DNA of 64,000 nt. It comes from Erpobdella octoculata (Eukaryota > Annelida > Clitellata > Hirudinida > Erpobdellidae). The notes under the pieces are model-generated. The model saw nothing but the letters and a program-made list of their open reading frames with translations, was not told the DNA's origin and ran no database searches. This document shows, one piece after another, positions 49,880 to 63,200 of the stretch. The stretch's first letter is position 1. Every line of letters starts with the position of its first letter. The stretch lies in contig OZ022247.1 in the NCBI GenBank assembly GCA_963978895.1, positions 6,260,437-6,324,436 on the forward strand, written 5' to 3'. A program made the translations under genes and the position numbers.

Positions 49880-50470
49880 AATGAGGAGATTTTGAAATTT
49901 GGTATATAGATTCTTTTTGAAAAATAAAAAGATACGTATTTCACCATTTTTTGAAAATTCGGTTTCCCGGACCTCTAATGTGGGTTGGAAAATTGGGTTA
50001 TTTGGTTTTTAAAGTAGCTTCTACTCAAAAACTGTTAATGCTACAGGAGTAAAAATTAGTATTTAGTTTCTACTCCAAAAATAATGAAATACGTGTTTTA
50101 GCATTTTTTGAAAATTTGGTTTCCAGGACTTCAAATGTGGAGTGGAAAATAGGGCTAATTGTCTTTTATAGTAGCTGCTACTCAAAAACAGTAAATACCA
50201 CAGATGTAAAAATTATTATTTAGTTTCTTTTCTAAAAATAAAGATATACATGTTTCACCATTTTTTACAAATTTGGTTTCCCGGACCTCAAATGTGGGTT
50301 GGAAAATTGGGTTATTTGGTTTTTAAAGTAGCTTCTACTCAAAAACTGTTAATGCTACAAAAATAAAAATTAGTATTTAGTTTCTACTCTAAAGATTATG
50401 ATATACGGGTTTCACAATCTTTTGAAAATTTGGTTTCCAGGACTTCAAATGTGGGGTGGAAAATAGGGTT
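49880..50470 (+). repeat. 157-bp repeat block, representative
   Basis: Four copies marked by GGTTTCC at 49961, 50118, 50275 and 50432, spaced exactly 157. Two alternating subtypes: CCCGGACCTCxAATGTGGG and CCAGGACTTCAAATGTGG. Confidence 0.95.
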
Positions 50471-50494
50471 ATTTTAAAGTTTTTAAAAATAAAA

Positions 50495-51268
50495 GTTGTC
50501 AAAACTGAAAAATTGTTTAATATCCTAATAGAACTCGCCCCGAGGATCACGAATCCGAGGTTCTTTTTGCTCTAGGACGCTCCGTTTCGGAGATACAGCG
50601 GTTTAAAGTTTTGAAAAATAAAAGTTGTCAAAACTGAAAAATTGTTTAATATCTTAATAGAACTCGGCCCGAGGATCACAAATCGAGGTCCTTTTTGCTC
50701 TAGTACGCTCCGTTTCGGAGATACAGCGGTTTAAAGTTTTTAAAAATAAAAGTTGTCAAAACTGAAAAATTGTTTAATATCCTAATAGAACTTGCCCCGA
50801 GGATCACGAATCCGAGGTCCTTTTTGCTCTAGGACGCTCCGTTTCGGAGATACAGCGGTTTAAAGTTTTGAAAAATAAAAGTTGTCAAAACTGAAAAATT
50901 GTTTAATATCCTAATAGAACTCGGCCCGAGGATCACGAATCCGAGGTCCTTTTTGCTCTAGGACGCTCCGTTTCGGAGATACAGCGGTTTAAAGTTTTGA
51001 AAAATAAAAGTTGTCAAAACTGAAAAATTGTTTAATATCCTAATAGAACTCGCCCCGAGGATCACGAATCCGAGGTCCATTTTGCTCTAGGACGCTCCGT
51101 TTCGGAGATACAGCGGTTTGAAGTTTTGAAAAATAAAAGTTGTCAAAACTGCAAAATTATTTAATAACCTAATAGAACTCGGCCCGAGGATCACGAATCC
51201 GAGGTCCTTTTTGCTCTAGGACGCTTCGTTTCGGAGATACAGCGGTTTAAAGTTTTGAAAAATAAAAG
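50495..51268 (+). repeat. 129-bp repeat block, representative
   Basis: Six consecutive intervals of 128-129 bases between GTTGTCAAAACTG strings (50495, 50624, 50752, 50881, 51010, 51139, 51268). Each copy has a GC-rich core of about 60 bases able to form three short hairpins. Confidence 0.95.
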
Positions 51269-54200
51269 TTGTCAAAACTGAAAAATCTATATATATAAAA
51301 GAACATGTCCTGACTGACTGACTGACTGACTGACTGACTGACTGACTGACTGACTGACTGACTGACTGACTGACTGACTGACTGACTGACTGACTGACTG
51401 ACTGACTGACTGACTGACTGACTGACTGACTGACTGACTGACTGACTGACTGACTGACTGACTGACTGACTGACTGACTGACTGACTGACTGATAATCAA
51501 CGCCGAGCTCAAACGCCTCATCTTAGGAACGTGAAATTTGGAACTTATATTACTTTTATAGCGTAAACATCCGCTAAGAAAGGATTTTTAAAAATTTTGC
51601 TCCTGAGGGGAAAAAACTGGAAAACAAACTAAATTCTAAAACAATGTATATCTCGAAAACCAAAAATGAGGAGATTTTGAAATTTGGTATATAGATTCTT
51701 TTCTAAAAATAAAGATATACATGTTTCACCATTTTTTACAAATTTGGTTTCCCGGACCTCAAATGTGGGTTGGAAAATTGGGTTATTTGGTTTTTAAAGT
51801 AGCTTCTACTCAAAAACTGTTAATGCTACAAAAATAAAAATTAGTATTTAGTTTCTACTCTAAAGATTATGATATACGGGTTTCACAATCTTTTGAAAAT
51901 TTGGTTTCCAGGACTTCAAATGTGGGGTGGAAAATAGGGTTATTTTAAAGTTTTTAAAAATAAAAGTTGTCAAAACTGAAAAATTGTTTAATATCCTAAT
52001 AGAACTCGCCCCGAGGATCACGAATCCGAGGTTCTTTTTGCTCTAGGACGCTCCGTTTCGGAGATACAGCGGTTTAAAGTTTTGAAAAATAAAAGTTGTC
52101 AAAACTGAAAAATTGTTTAATATCTTAATAGAACTCGGCCCGAGGATCACAAATCGAGGTCCTTTTTGCTCTAGTACGCTCCGTTTCGGAGATACAGCGG
52201 TTTAAAGTTTTTAAAAATAAAAGTTGTCAAAACTGAAAAATTGTTTAATATCCTAATAGAACTTGCCCCGAGGATCACGAATCCGAGGTCCTTTTTGCTC
52301 TAGGACGCTCCGTTTCGGAGATACAGCGGTTTAAAGTTTTGAAAAATAAAAGTTGTCAAAACTGAAAAATTGTTTAATATCCTAATAGAACTCGGCCCGA
52401 GGATCACGAATCCGAGGTCCTTTTTGCTCTAGGACGCTCCGTTTCGGAGATACAGCGGTTTAAAGTTTTGAAAAATAAAAGTTGTCAAAACTGAAAAATT
52501 GTTTAATATCCTAATAGAACTCGCCCCGAGGATCACGAATCCGAGGTCCATTTTGCTCTAGGACGCTCCGTTTCGGAGATACAGCGGTTTGAAGTTTTGA
52601 AAAATAAAAGTTGTCAAAACTGCAAAATTATTTAATAACCTAATAGAACTCGGCCCGAGGATCACGAATCCGAGGTCCTTTTTGCTCTAGGACGCTTCGT
52701 TTCGGAGATACAGCGGTTTAAAGTTTTGAAAAATAAAAGTTGTCAAAACTGAAAAATCTATATATATAAAAGAACATGTCCTGACTGACTGACTGACTGA
52801 CTGACTGACTGACTGACTGACTGACTGACTGACTGACTGACTGACTGACTGACTGACTGACTGACTGACTGACTGACTGACTGACTGATAATCAACGCCG
52901 AGCTCAAACGCCTCATCTTAGGAACGTGAAATTTGGAACTTATATTACTTTTATAGCGTAAACATCCGCTAAGAAAGGATTTTTAAAAATTTTGCTCCTG
53001 AGGGGAAAAAACTGGAAAACAAACTAAATTCTAAAACAATGTATATCTCGAAAACCAAAAATGAGGAGATTTTGAAATTTGGTATATAGATTCTTTTTGA
53101 AAAATAAAAAGATACGTGTTTCACCATTTTTTGAAAATTCGGTTTCCCGGACCTCTAATGTGGGTTGGAAAATTGGGTTATTTGGTTTTTAAAGTAGCTT
53201 CTACTCAAAAACTGTTAATGCTACAGGAGTAAAAATTAGTATTTAGTTTCTACTCCAAAAATAATGAAATACGTGTTTTAGCATTTTTTGAAAATTTGGT
53301 TTCCAGGACTTCAAATGTGGAGTGGAAAATAGGGCTAATTGTCTTTTATAGTAGCTGCTACTCAAAAACAGTAAATACCACAGATGTAAAAATTATTATT
53401 TAGTTTCTTTTCTAAAAATAAAGATATACATGTTTCACCATTTTTTACAAATTTGGTTTCCCGGACCTCAAATGTGGGTTGGAAAATTGGGTTATTTGGT
53501 TTTTAAAGTAGCTTCTACTCAAAAACTGTTAATGCTACAAAAATAAAAATTAGTATTTAGTTTCTACTCTAAAGATTATGATATACGGGTTTCACAATCT
53601 TTTGAAAATTTGGTTTCCAGGACTTCAAATGTGGGGTGGAAAATAGGGTTATTTTAAAGTTTTTAAAAATAAAAGTTGTCAAAACTGAAAAATTGTTTAA
53701 TATCCTAATAGAACTCGCCCCGAGGATCACGAATCCGAGGTTCTTTTTGCTCTAGGACGCTCCGTTTCGGAGATACAGCGGTTTAAAGTTTTGAAAAATA
53801 AAAGTTGTCAAAACTGAAAAATTGTTTAATATCTTAATAGAACTCGGCCCGAGGATCACAAATCGAGGTCCTTTTTGCTCTAGTACGCTCCGTTTCGGAG
53901 ATACAGCGGTTTAAAGTTTTTAAAAATAAAAGTTGTCAAAACTGAAAAATTGTTTAATATCCTAATAGAACTTGCCCCGAGGATCACGAATCCGAGGTCC
54001 TTTTTGCTCTAGGACGCTCCGTTTCGGAGATACAGCGGTTTAAAGTTTTGAAAAATAAAAGTTGTCAAAACTGAAAAATTGTTTAATATCCTAATAGAAC
54101 TCGGCCCGAGGATCACGAATCCGAGGTCCTTTTTGCTCTAGGACGCTCCGTTTCGGAGATACAGCGGTTTAAAGTTTTGAAAAATAAAAGTTGTCAAAAC

Positions 54201-57200
54201 TGAAAAATTGTTTAATATCCTAATAGAACTCGCCCCGAGGATCACGAATCCGAGGTCCTTTTTGCTCTAGGACGCTCCGTTTCGGAGATACAGCGGTTTG
54301 AAGTTTTGAAAAATAAAAGTTGTCAAAACTGCAAAATTATTTAATAACCTAATAGAACTCGGCCCGAGGATCACGAATCCGAGGTCCTTTTTGCTCTAGG
54401 ACGCTTCGTTTCGGAGAAACAGCGGTTTAAAGTTTTGAAAAATAAAAGTTGTCAAAACTGAAAAATCTATATATATAAAAGAACATGTCCTGACTGACTG
54501 ACTGACTGACTGACTGACTGACTGACTGACTGACTGACTGACTGACTGACTGACTGACTGACTGACTGACTGACTGACTGACTGACTGACTGACTGACTG
54601 ACTGACTGACTGACTGACTGACTGATAATCAACGCCGAGCTCAAACGCCTCATCTTAGGAACGTGAAATTTGGAACTTATATTACTTTTATAGCGTAAAC
54701 ATCCGCTAAGAAAGGATTTTTAAAAATTTTGCTCCTGAGGGGAAAAAACTGGAAAACAAACTAAATTCTAAAACAATGTATATCTCGAAAACCAAAAATG
54801 AGGAGATTTTGAAATTTGGTATATAGATTCTTTTTGAAAAATAAAAAGATACGTATTTCACCATTTTTTGAAAATTCGGTTTCCCGGACCTCTAATGTGG
54901 GTTGGAAAATTGGGTTATTTGGTTTTTAAAGTAGCTTCTACTCAAAAACTGTTAATGCTACAGGAGTAAAAATTAGTATTTAGTTTCTACTCCAAAAATA
55001 ATGAAATACGTGTTTTAGCATTTTTTGAAAATTTGGTTTCCAGGACTTCAAATGTGGAGTGGAAAATAGGGCTAATTGTCTTTTATAGTAGCTGCTACTC
55101 AAAAACAGTAAATACCACAGATGTAAAAATTATTATTTAGTTTCTTTTCTAAAAATAAAGATATACATGTTTCACCATTTTTTACAAATTTGGTTTCCCG
55201 GACCTCAAATGTGGGTTGGAAAATTGGGTTATTTGGTTTTTAAAGTAGCTTCTACTCAAAAACTGTTAATGCTACAAAAATAAAAATTAGTATTTAGTTT
55301 CTACTCTAAAGATTATGATATACGGGTTTCACAATCTTTTGAAAATTTGGTTTCCAGGACTTCAAATGTGGGGTGGAAAATAGGGTTATTTTAAAGTTTT
55401 TAAAAATAAAAGTTGTCAAAACTGAAAAATTGTTTAATATCCTAATAGAACTCGCCCCGAGGATCACGAATCCGAGGTTCTTTTTGCTCTAGGACGCTCC
55501 GTTTCGGAGATACAGCGGTTTAAAGTTTTGAAAAATAAAAGTTGTCAAAACTGAAAAATTGTTTAATATCTTAATAGAACTCGGCCCGAGGATCACAAAT
55601 CGAGGTCCTTTTTGCTCTAGTACGCTCCGTTTCGGAGATACAGCGGTTTAAAGTTTTTAAAAATAAAAGTTGTCAAAACTGAAAAATTGTTTAATATCCT
55701 AATAGAACTTGCCCCGAGGATCACGAATCCGAGGTCCTTTTTGCTCTAGGACGCTCCGTTTCGGAGATACAGCGGTTTAAAGTTTTGAAAAATAAAAGTT
55801 GTCAAAACTGAAAAATTGTTTAATATCCTAATAGAACTCGGCCCGAGGATCACGAATCCGAGGTCCTTTTTGCTCTAGGACGCTCCGTTTCGGAGATACA
55901 GCGGTTTAAAGTTTTGAAAAATAAAAGTTGTCAAAACTGAAAAATTGTTTAATATCCTAATAGAACTCGCCCCGAGGATCACGAATCCGAGGTCCATTTT
56001 GCTCTAGGACGCTCCGTTTCGGAGATACAGCGGTTTGAAGTTTTGAAAAATAAAAGTTGTCAAAACTGAAAAATCTATATATATAAAAGAACATGTCCTG
56101 ACTGACTGACTGACTGACTGACTGACTGACTGACTGACTGACTGACTGACTGACTGACTGACTGACTGACTGACTGACTGACTGACTGACTGACTGACTG
56201 ACTGACTGACTGACTGACTGACTGACTGACTGACTGACTGACTGACTGACTGACTGACTGACTGACTGACTGACTGACTGATAATCAACGCCGAGCTCAA
56301 ACGCCTCATCTTAAAAACAGTAAATACCACAGATGTAAAAATTATTATTTAGTTTCTTTTCTAAAAATAAAGATATACATGTTTCACCATTTTTTACAAA
56401 TTTGGTTTCCCGGACCTCAAATGTGGGTTGGAAAATTGGGTTATTTGGTTTTTAAAGTAGCTTCTACTCAAAAACTGTTAATGCTACAAAAATAAAAATT
56501 AGTATTTAGTTTCTACTCTAAAGATTATGATATACGGGTTTCACAATCTTTTGAAAATTTGGTTTCCAGGACTTCAAATGTGGGGTGGAAAATAGGGTTA
56601 TTTTAAAGTTTTTAAAAATAAAAGTTGTCAAAACTGAAAAATTGTTTAATATCCTAATAGAACTCGCCCCGAGGATCACGAATCCGAGGTTCTTTTTGCT
56701 CTAGGACGCTCCGTTTCGGAGATACAGCGGTTTAAAGTTTTGAAAAATAAAAGTTGTCAAAACTGAAAAATTGTTTAATATCTTAATAGAACTCGGCCCG
56801 AGGATCACAAATCGAGGTCCTTTTTGCTCTAGTACGCTCCGTTTCGGAGATACAGCGGTTTAAAGTTTTTAAAAATAAAAGTTGTCAAAACTGAAAAATT
56901 GTTTAATATCCTAATAGAACTTGCCCCGAGGATCACGAATCCGAGGTCCTTTTTGCTCTAGGACGCTCCGTTTCGGAGATACAGCGGTTTAAAGTTTTGA
57001 AAAATAAAAGTTGTCAAAACTGAAAAATTGTTTAATATCCTAATAGAACTCGGCCCGAGGATCACGAATCCGAGGTCCTTTTTGCTCTAGGACGCTCCGT
57101 TTCGGAGATACAGCGGTTTAAAGTTTTGAAAAATAAAAGTTGTCAAAACTGAAAAATTGTTTAATATCCTAATAGAACTCGCCCCGAGGATCACGAATCC

Positions 57201-60200
57201 GAGGTCCATTTTGCTCTAGGACGCTCCGTTTCGGAGATACAGCGGTTTGAAGTTTTGAAAAATAAAAGTTGTCAAAACTGCAAAATTATTTAATAACCTA
57301 ATAGAACTCGGCCCGAGGATCACGAATCCGAGGTCCTTTTTGCTCTAGGACGCTTCGTTTCGGAGATACAGCGGTTTAAAGTTTTGAAAAATAAAAGTTG
57401 TCAAAACTGAAAAATCTATATATATAAAAGAACATGTCCTGACTGACTGACTGACTGACTGACTGACTGACTGACTGACTGACTGACTGACTGACTGACT
57501 GACTGACTGACTGACTGACTGACTGACTGACTGACTGACTGACTGACTGACTGACTGACTGACTGACTGACTGACTGACTGACTGACTGACTGACTGACT
57601 GACTGACTGACTGACTGACTGATAATCAACGCCGAGCTCAAACGCCTCATCTTAGGAACGTGAAATTTGGAACTTATATTACTTTTATAGCGTAAACATC
57701 CGCTAAGAAAGGATTTTTAAAAATTTTGCTCCTGAGGGGAAAAAACTGGAAAACAAACTAAATTCTAAAACAATGTATATCTCGAAAACCAAAAATGAGG
57801 AGATTTTGAAATTTGGTATATAGATTCTTTTCTAAAAATAAAGATATACATGTTTCACCATTTTTTACAAATTTGGTTTCCCGGACCTCAAATGTGGGTT
57901 GGAAAATTGGGTTATTTGGTTTTTAAAGTAGCTTCTACTCAAAAACTGTTAATGCTACAAAAATAAAAATTAGTATTTAGTTTCTACTCTAAAGATTATG
58001 ATATACGGGTTTCACAATCTTTTGAAAATTTGGTTTCCAGGACTTCAAATGTGGGGTGGAAAATAGGGTTATTTTAAAGTTTTTAAAAATAAAAGTTGTC
58101 AAAACTGAAAAATTGTTTAATATCCTAATAGAACTCGCCCCGAGGATCACGAATCCGAGGTTCTTTTTGCTCTAGGACGCTCCGTTTCGGAGATACAGCG
58201 GTTTAAAGTTTTGAAAAATAAAAGTTGTCAAAACTGAAAAATTGTTTAATATCTTAATAGAACTCGGCCCGAGGATCACAAATCGAGGTCCTTTTTGCTC
58301 TAGTACGCTCCGTTTCGGAGATACAGCGGTTTAAAGTTTTTAAAAATAAAAGTTGTCAAAACTGAAAAATTGTTTAATATCCTAATAGAACTTGCCCCGA
58401 GGATCACGAATCCGAGGTCCTTTTTGCTCTAGGACGCTCCGTTTCGGAGATACAGCGGTTTAAAGTTTTGAAAAATAAAAGTTGTCAAAACTGAAAAATT
58501 GTTTAATATCCTAATAGAACTCGGCCCGAGGATCACGAATCCGAGGTCCTTTTTGCTCTAGGACGCTCCGTTTCGGAGATACAGCGGTTTAAAGTTTTGA
58601 AAAATAAAAGTTGTCAAAACTGAAAAATTGTTTAATATCCTAATAGAACTCGCCCCGAGGATCACGAATCCGAGGTCCATTTTGCTCTAGGACGCTCCGT
58701 TTCGGAGATACAGCGGTTTGAAGTTTTGAAAAATAAAAGTTGTCAAAACTGCAAAATTATTTAATAACCTAATAGAACTCGGCCCGAGGATCACGAATCC
58801 GAGGTCCTTTTTGCTCTAGGACGCTTCGTTTCGGAGATACAGCGGTTTAAAGTTTTGAAAAATAAAAGTTGTCAAAACTGAAAAATCTATATATATAAAA
58901 GAACATGTCCTGACTGACTGACTGACTGACTGACTGACTGACTGACTGACTGACTGACTGACTGACTGACTGACTGACTGACTGACTGACTGACTGACTG
59001 ACTGACTGACTGACTGACTGACTGACTGACTGACTGACTGACTGACTGACTGACTGACTGACTGACTGACTGACTGACTGACTGACTGACTGATAATCAA
59101 CGCCGAGCTCAAACGCCTCATCTTAGGAACGTGAAATTTGGAACTTATATTACTTTTATAGCGTAAACATCCGCTAAGAAAGGATTTTTAAAAATTTTGC
59201 TCCTGAGGGGAAAAAACTGGAAAACAAACTAAATTCTAAAACAATGTATATCTCGAAAACCAAAAATGAGGAGATTTTGAAATTTGGTATATAGATTCTT
59301 TTCTAAAAATAAAGATATACATGTTTCACCATTTTTTACAAATTTGGTTTCCCGGACCTCAAATGTGGGTTGGAAAATTGGGTTATTTGGTTTTTAAAGT
59401 AGCTTCTACTCAAAAACTGTTAATGCTACAAAAATAAAAATTAGTATTTAGTTTCTACTCTAAAGATTATGATATACGGGTTTCACAATCTTTTGAAAAT
59501 TTGGTTTCCAGGACTTCAAATGTGGGGTGGAAAATAGGGTTATTTTAAAGTTTTTAAAAATAAAAGTTGTCAAAACTGAAAAATTGTTTAATATCCTAAT
59601 AGAACTCGCCCCGAGGATCACGAATCCGAGGTTCTTTTTGCTCTAGGACGCTCCGTTTCGGAGATACAGCGGTTTAAAGTTTTGAAAAATAAAAGTTGTC
59701 AAAACTGAAAAATTGTTTAATATCTTAATAGAACTCGGCCCGAGGATCACAAATCGAGGTCCTTTTTGCTCTAGTACGCTCCGTTTCGGAGATACAGCGG
59801 TTTAAAGTTTTTAAAAATAAAAGTTGTCAAAACTGAAAAATTGTTTAATATCCTAATAGAACTCGCCCCGAGGATCACGAATCCGAGGTCCATTTTGCTC
59901 TAGGACGCTCCGTTTCGGAGATACAGCGGTTTGAAGTTTTGAAAAATAAAAGTTGTCAAAACTGCAAAATTATTTAATAACCTAATAGAACTCGGCCCGA
60001 GGATCACGAATCCGAGGTCCTTTTTGCTCTAGGACGCTTCGTTTCGGAGATACAGCGGTTTAAAGTTTTGAAAAATAAAAGTTGTCAAAACTGAAAAATC
60101 TATATATATAAAAGAACATGTCCTGACTGACTGACTGACTGACTGACTGACTGACTGACTGACTGACTGACTGACTGACTGACTGACTGACTGACTGACT

Positions 60201-63200
60201 GACTGACTGACTGACTGACTGACTGACTGATAATCAACGCCGAGCTCAAACGCCTCATCTTAGGAACGTGAAATTTGGAACTTATATTACTTTTATAGCG
60301 TAAACATCCGCTAAGAAAGGATTTTTAAAAATTTTGCTCCTGAGGGGAAAAAACTGGAAAACAAACTAAATTCTAAAACAATGTATATCTCGAAAACCAA
60401 AAATGAGGAGATTTTGAAATTTGGTATATAGATTCTTTTTGAAAAATAAAAAGATACGTGTTTCACCATTTTTTGAAAATTCGGTTTCCCGGACCTCTAA
60501 TGTGGGTTGGAAAATTGGGTTATTTGGTTTTTAAAGTAGCTTCTACTCAAAAACTGTTAATGCTACAGGAGTAAAAATTAGTATTTAGTTTCTACTCCAA
60601 AAATAATGAAATACGTGTTTTAGCATTTTTTGAAAATTTGGTTTCCAGGACTTCAAATGTGGAGTGGAAAATAGGGCTAATTGTCTTTTATAGTAGCTGC
60701 TACTCAAAAACAGTAAATACCACAGATGTAAAAATTATTATTTAGTTTCTTTTCTAAAAATAAAGATATACATGTTTCACCATTTTTTACAAATTTGGTT
60801 TCCCGGACCTCAAATGTGGGTTGGAAAATTGGGTTATTTGGTTTTTAAAGTAGCTTCTACTCAAAAACTGTTAATGCTACAAAAATAAAAATTAGTATTT
60901 AGTTTCTACTCTAAAGATTATGATATACGGGTTTCACAATCTTTTGAAAATTTGGTTTCCAGGACTTCAAATGTGGGGTGGAAAATAGGGTTATTTTAAA
61001 GTTTTTAAAAATAAAAGTTGTCAAAACTGAAAAATTGTTTAATATCCTAATAGAACTCGCCCCGAGGATCACGAATCCGAGGTTCTTTTTGCTCTAGGAC
61101 GCTCCGTTTCGGAGATACAGCGGTTTAAAGTTTTGAAAAATAAAAGTTGTCAAAACTGAAAAATTGTTTAATATCTTAATAGAACTCGGCCCGAGGATCA
61201 CAAATCGAGGTCCTTTTTGCTCTAGTACGCTCCGTTTCGGAGATACAGCGGTTTAAAGTTTTTAAAAATAAAAGTTGTCAAAACTGAAAAATTGTTTAAT
61301 ATCCTAATAGAACTTGCCCCGAGGATCACGAATCCGAGGTCCTTTTTGCTCTAGGACGCTCCGTTTCGGAGATACAGCGGTTTAAAGTTTTGAAAAATAA
61401 AAGTTGTCAAAACTGAAAAATTGTTTAATATCCTAATAGAACTCGGCCCGAGGATCACGAATCCGAGGTCCTTTTTGCTCTAGGACGCTCCGTTTCGGAG
61501 ATACAGCGGTTTAAAGTTTTGAAAAATAAAAGTTGTCAAAACTGAAAAATTGTTTAATATCCTAATAGAACTCGCCCCGAGGATCACGAATCCGAGGTCC
61601 TTTTTGCTCTAGGACGCTCCGTTTCGGAGATACAGCGGTTTGAAGTTTTGAAAAATAAAAGTTGTCAAAACTGCAAAATTATTTAATAACCTAATAGAAC
61701 TCGGCCCGAGGATCACGAATCCGAGGTCCTTTTTGCTCTAGGACGCTTCGTTTCGGAGAAACAGCGGTTTAAAGTTTTGAAAAATAAAAGTTGTCAAAAC
61801 TGAAAAATCTATATATATAAAAGAACATGTCCTGACTGACTGACTGACTGACTGACTGACTGACTGACTGACTGACTGACTGACTGACTGACTGACTGAC
61901 TGACTGACTGACTGACTGACTGACTGACTGACTGACTGACTGACTGACTGACTGACTGACTGACTGATAATCAACGCCGAGCTCAAACGCCTCATCTTAG
62001 GAACGTGAAATTTGGAACTTATATTACTTTTATAGCGTAAACATCCGCTAAGAAAGGATTTTTAAAAATTTTGCTCCTGAGGGGAAAAAACTGGAAAACA
62101 AACTAAATTCTAAAACAATGTATATCTCGAAAACCAAAAATGAGGAGATTTTGAAATTTGGTATATAGATTCTTTTTGAAAAATAAAAAGATACGTATTT
62201 CACCATTTTTTGAAAATTCGGTTTCCCGGACCTCTAATGTGGGTTGGAAAATTGGGTTATTTGGTTTTTAAAGTAGCTTCTACTCAAAAACTGTTAATGC
62301 TACAGGAGTAAAAATTAGTATTTAGTTTCTACTCCAAAAATAATGAAATACGTGTTTTAGCATTTTTTGAAAATTTGGTTTCCAGGACTTCAAATGTGGA
62401 GTGGAAAATAGGGCTAATTGTCTTTTATAGTAGCTGCTACTCAAAAACAGTAAATACCACAGATGTAAAAATTATTATTTAGTTTCTTTTCTAAAAATAA
62501 AGATATACATGTTTCACCATTTTTTACAAATTTGGTTTCCCGGACCTCAAATGTGGGTTGGAAAATTGGGTTATTTGGTTTTTAAAGTAGCTTCTACTCA
62601 AAAACTGTTAATGCTACAAAAATAAAAATTAGTATTTAGTTTCTACTCTAAAGATTATGATATACGGGTTTCACAATCTTTTGAAAATTTGGTTTCCAGG
62701 ACTTCAAATGTGGGGTGGAAAATAGGGTTATTTTAAAGTTTTTAAAAATAAAAGTTGTCAAAACTGAAAAATTGTTTAATATCCTAATAGAACTCGCCCC
62801 GAGGATCACGAATCCGAGGTTCTTTTTGCTCTAGGACGCTCCGTTTCGGAGATACAGCGGTTTAAAGTTTTGAAAAATAAAAGTTGTCAAAACTGAAAAA
62901 TTGTTTAATATCTTAATAGAACTCGGCCCGAGGATCACAAATCGAGGTCCTTTTTGCTCTAGTACGCTCCGTTTCGGAGATACAGCGGTTTAAAGTTTTT
63001 AAAAATAAAAGTTGTCAAAACTGAAAAATTGTTTAATATCCTAATAGAACTTGCCCCGAGGATCACGAATCCGAGGTCCTTTTTGCTCTAGGACGCTCCG
63101 TTTCGGAGATACAGCGGTTTAAAGTTTTGAAAAATAAAAGTTGTCAAAACTGAAAAATTGTTTAATATCCTAATAGAACTCGGCCCGAGGATCACGAATC

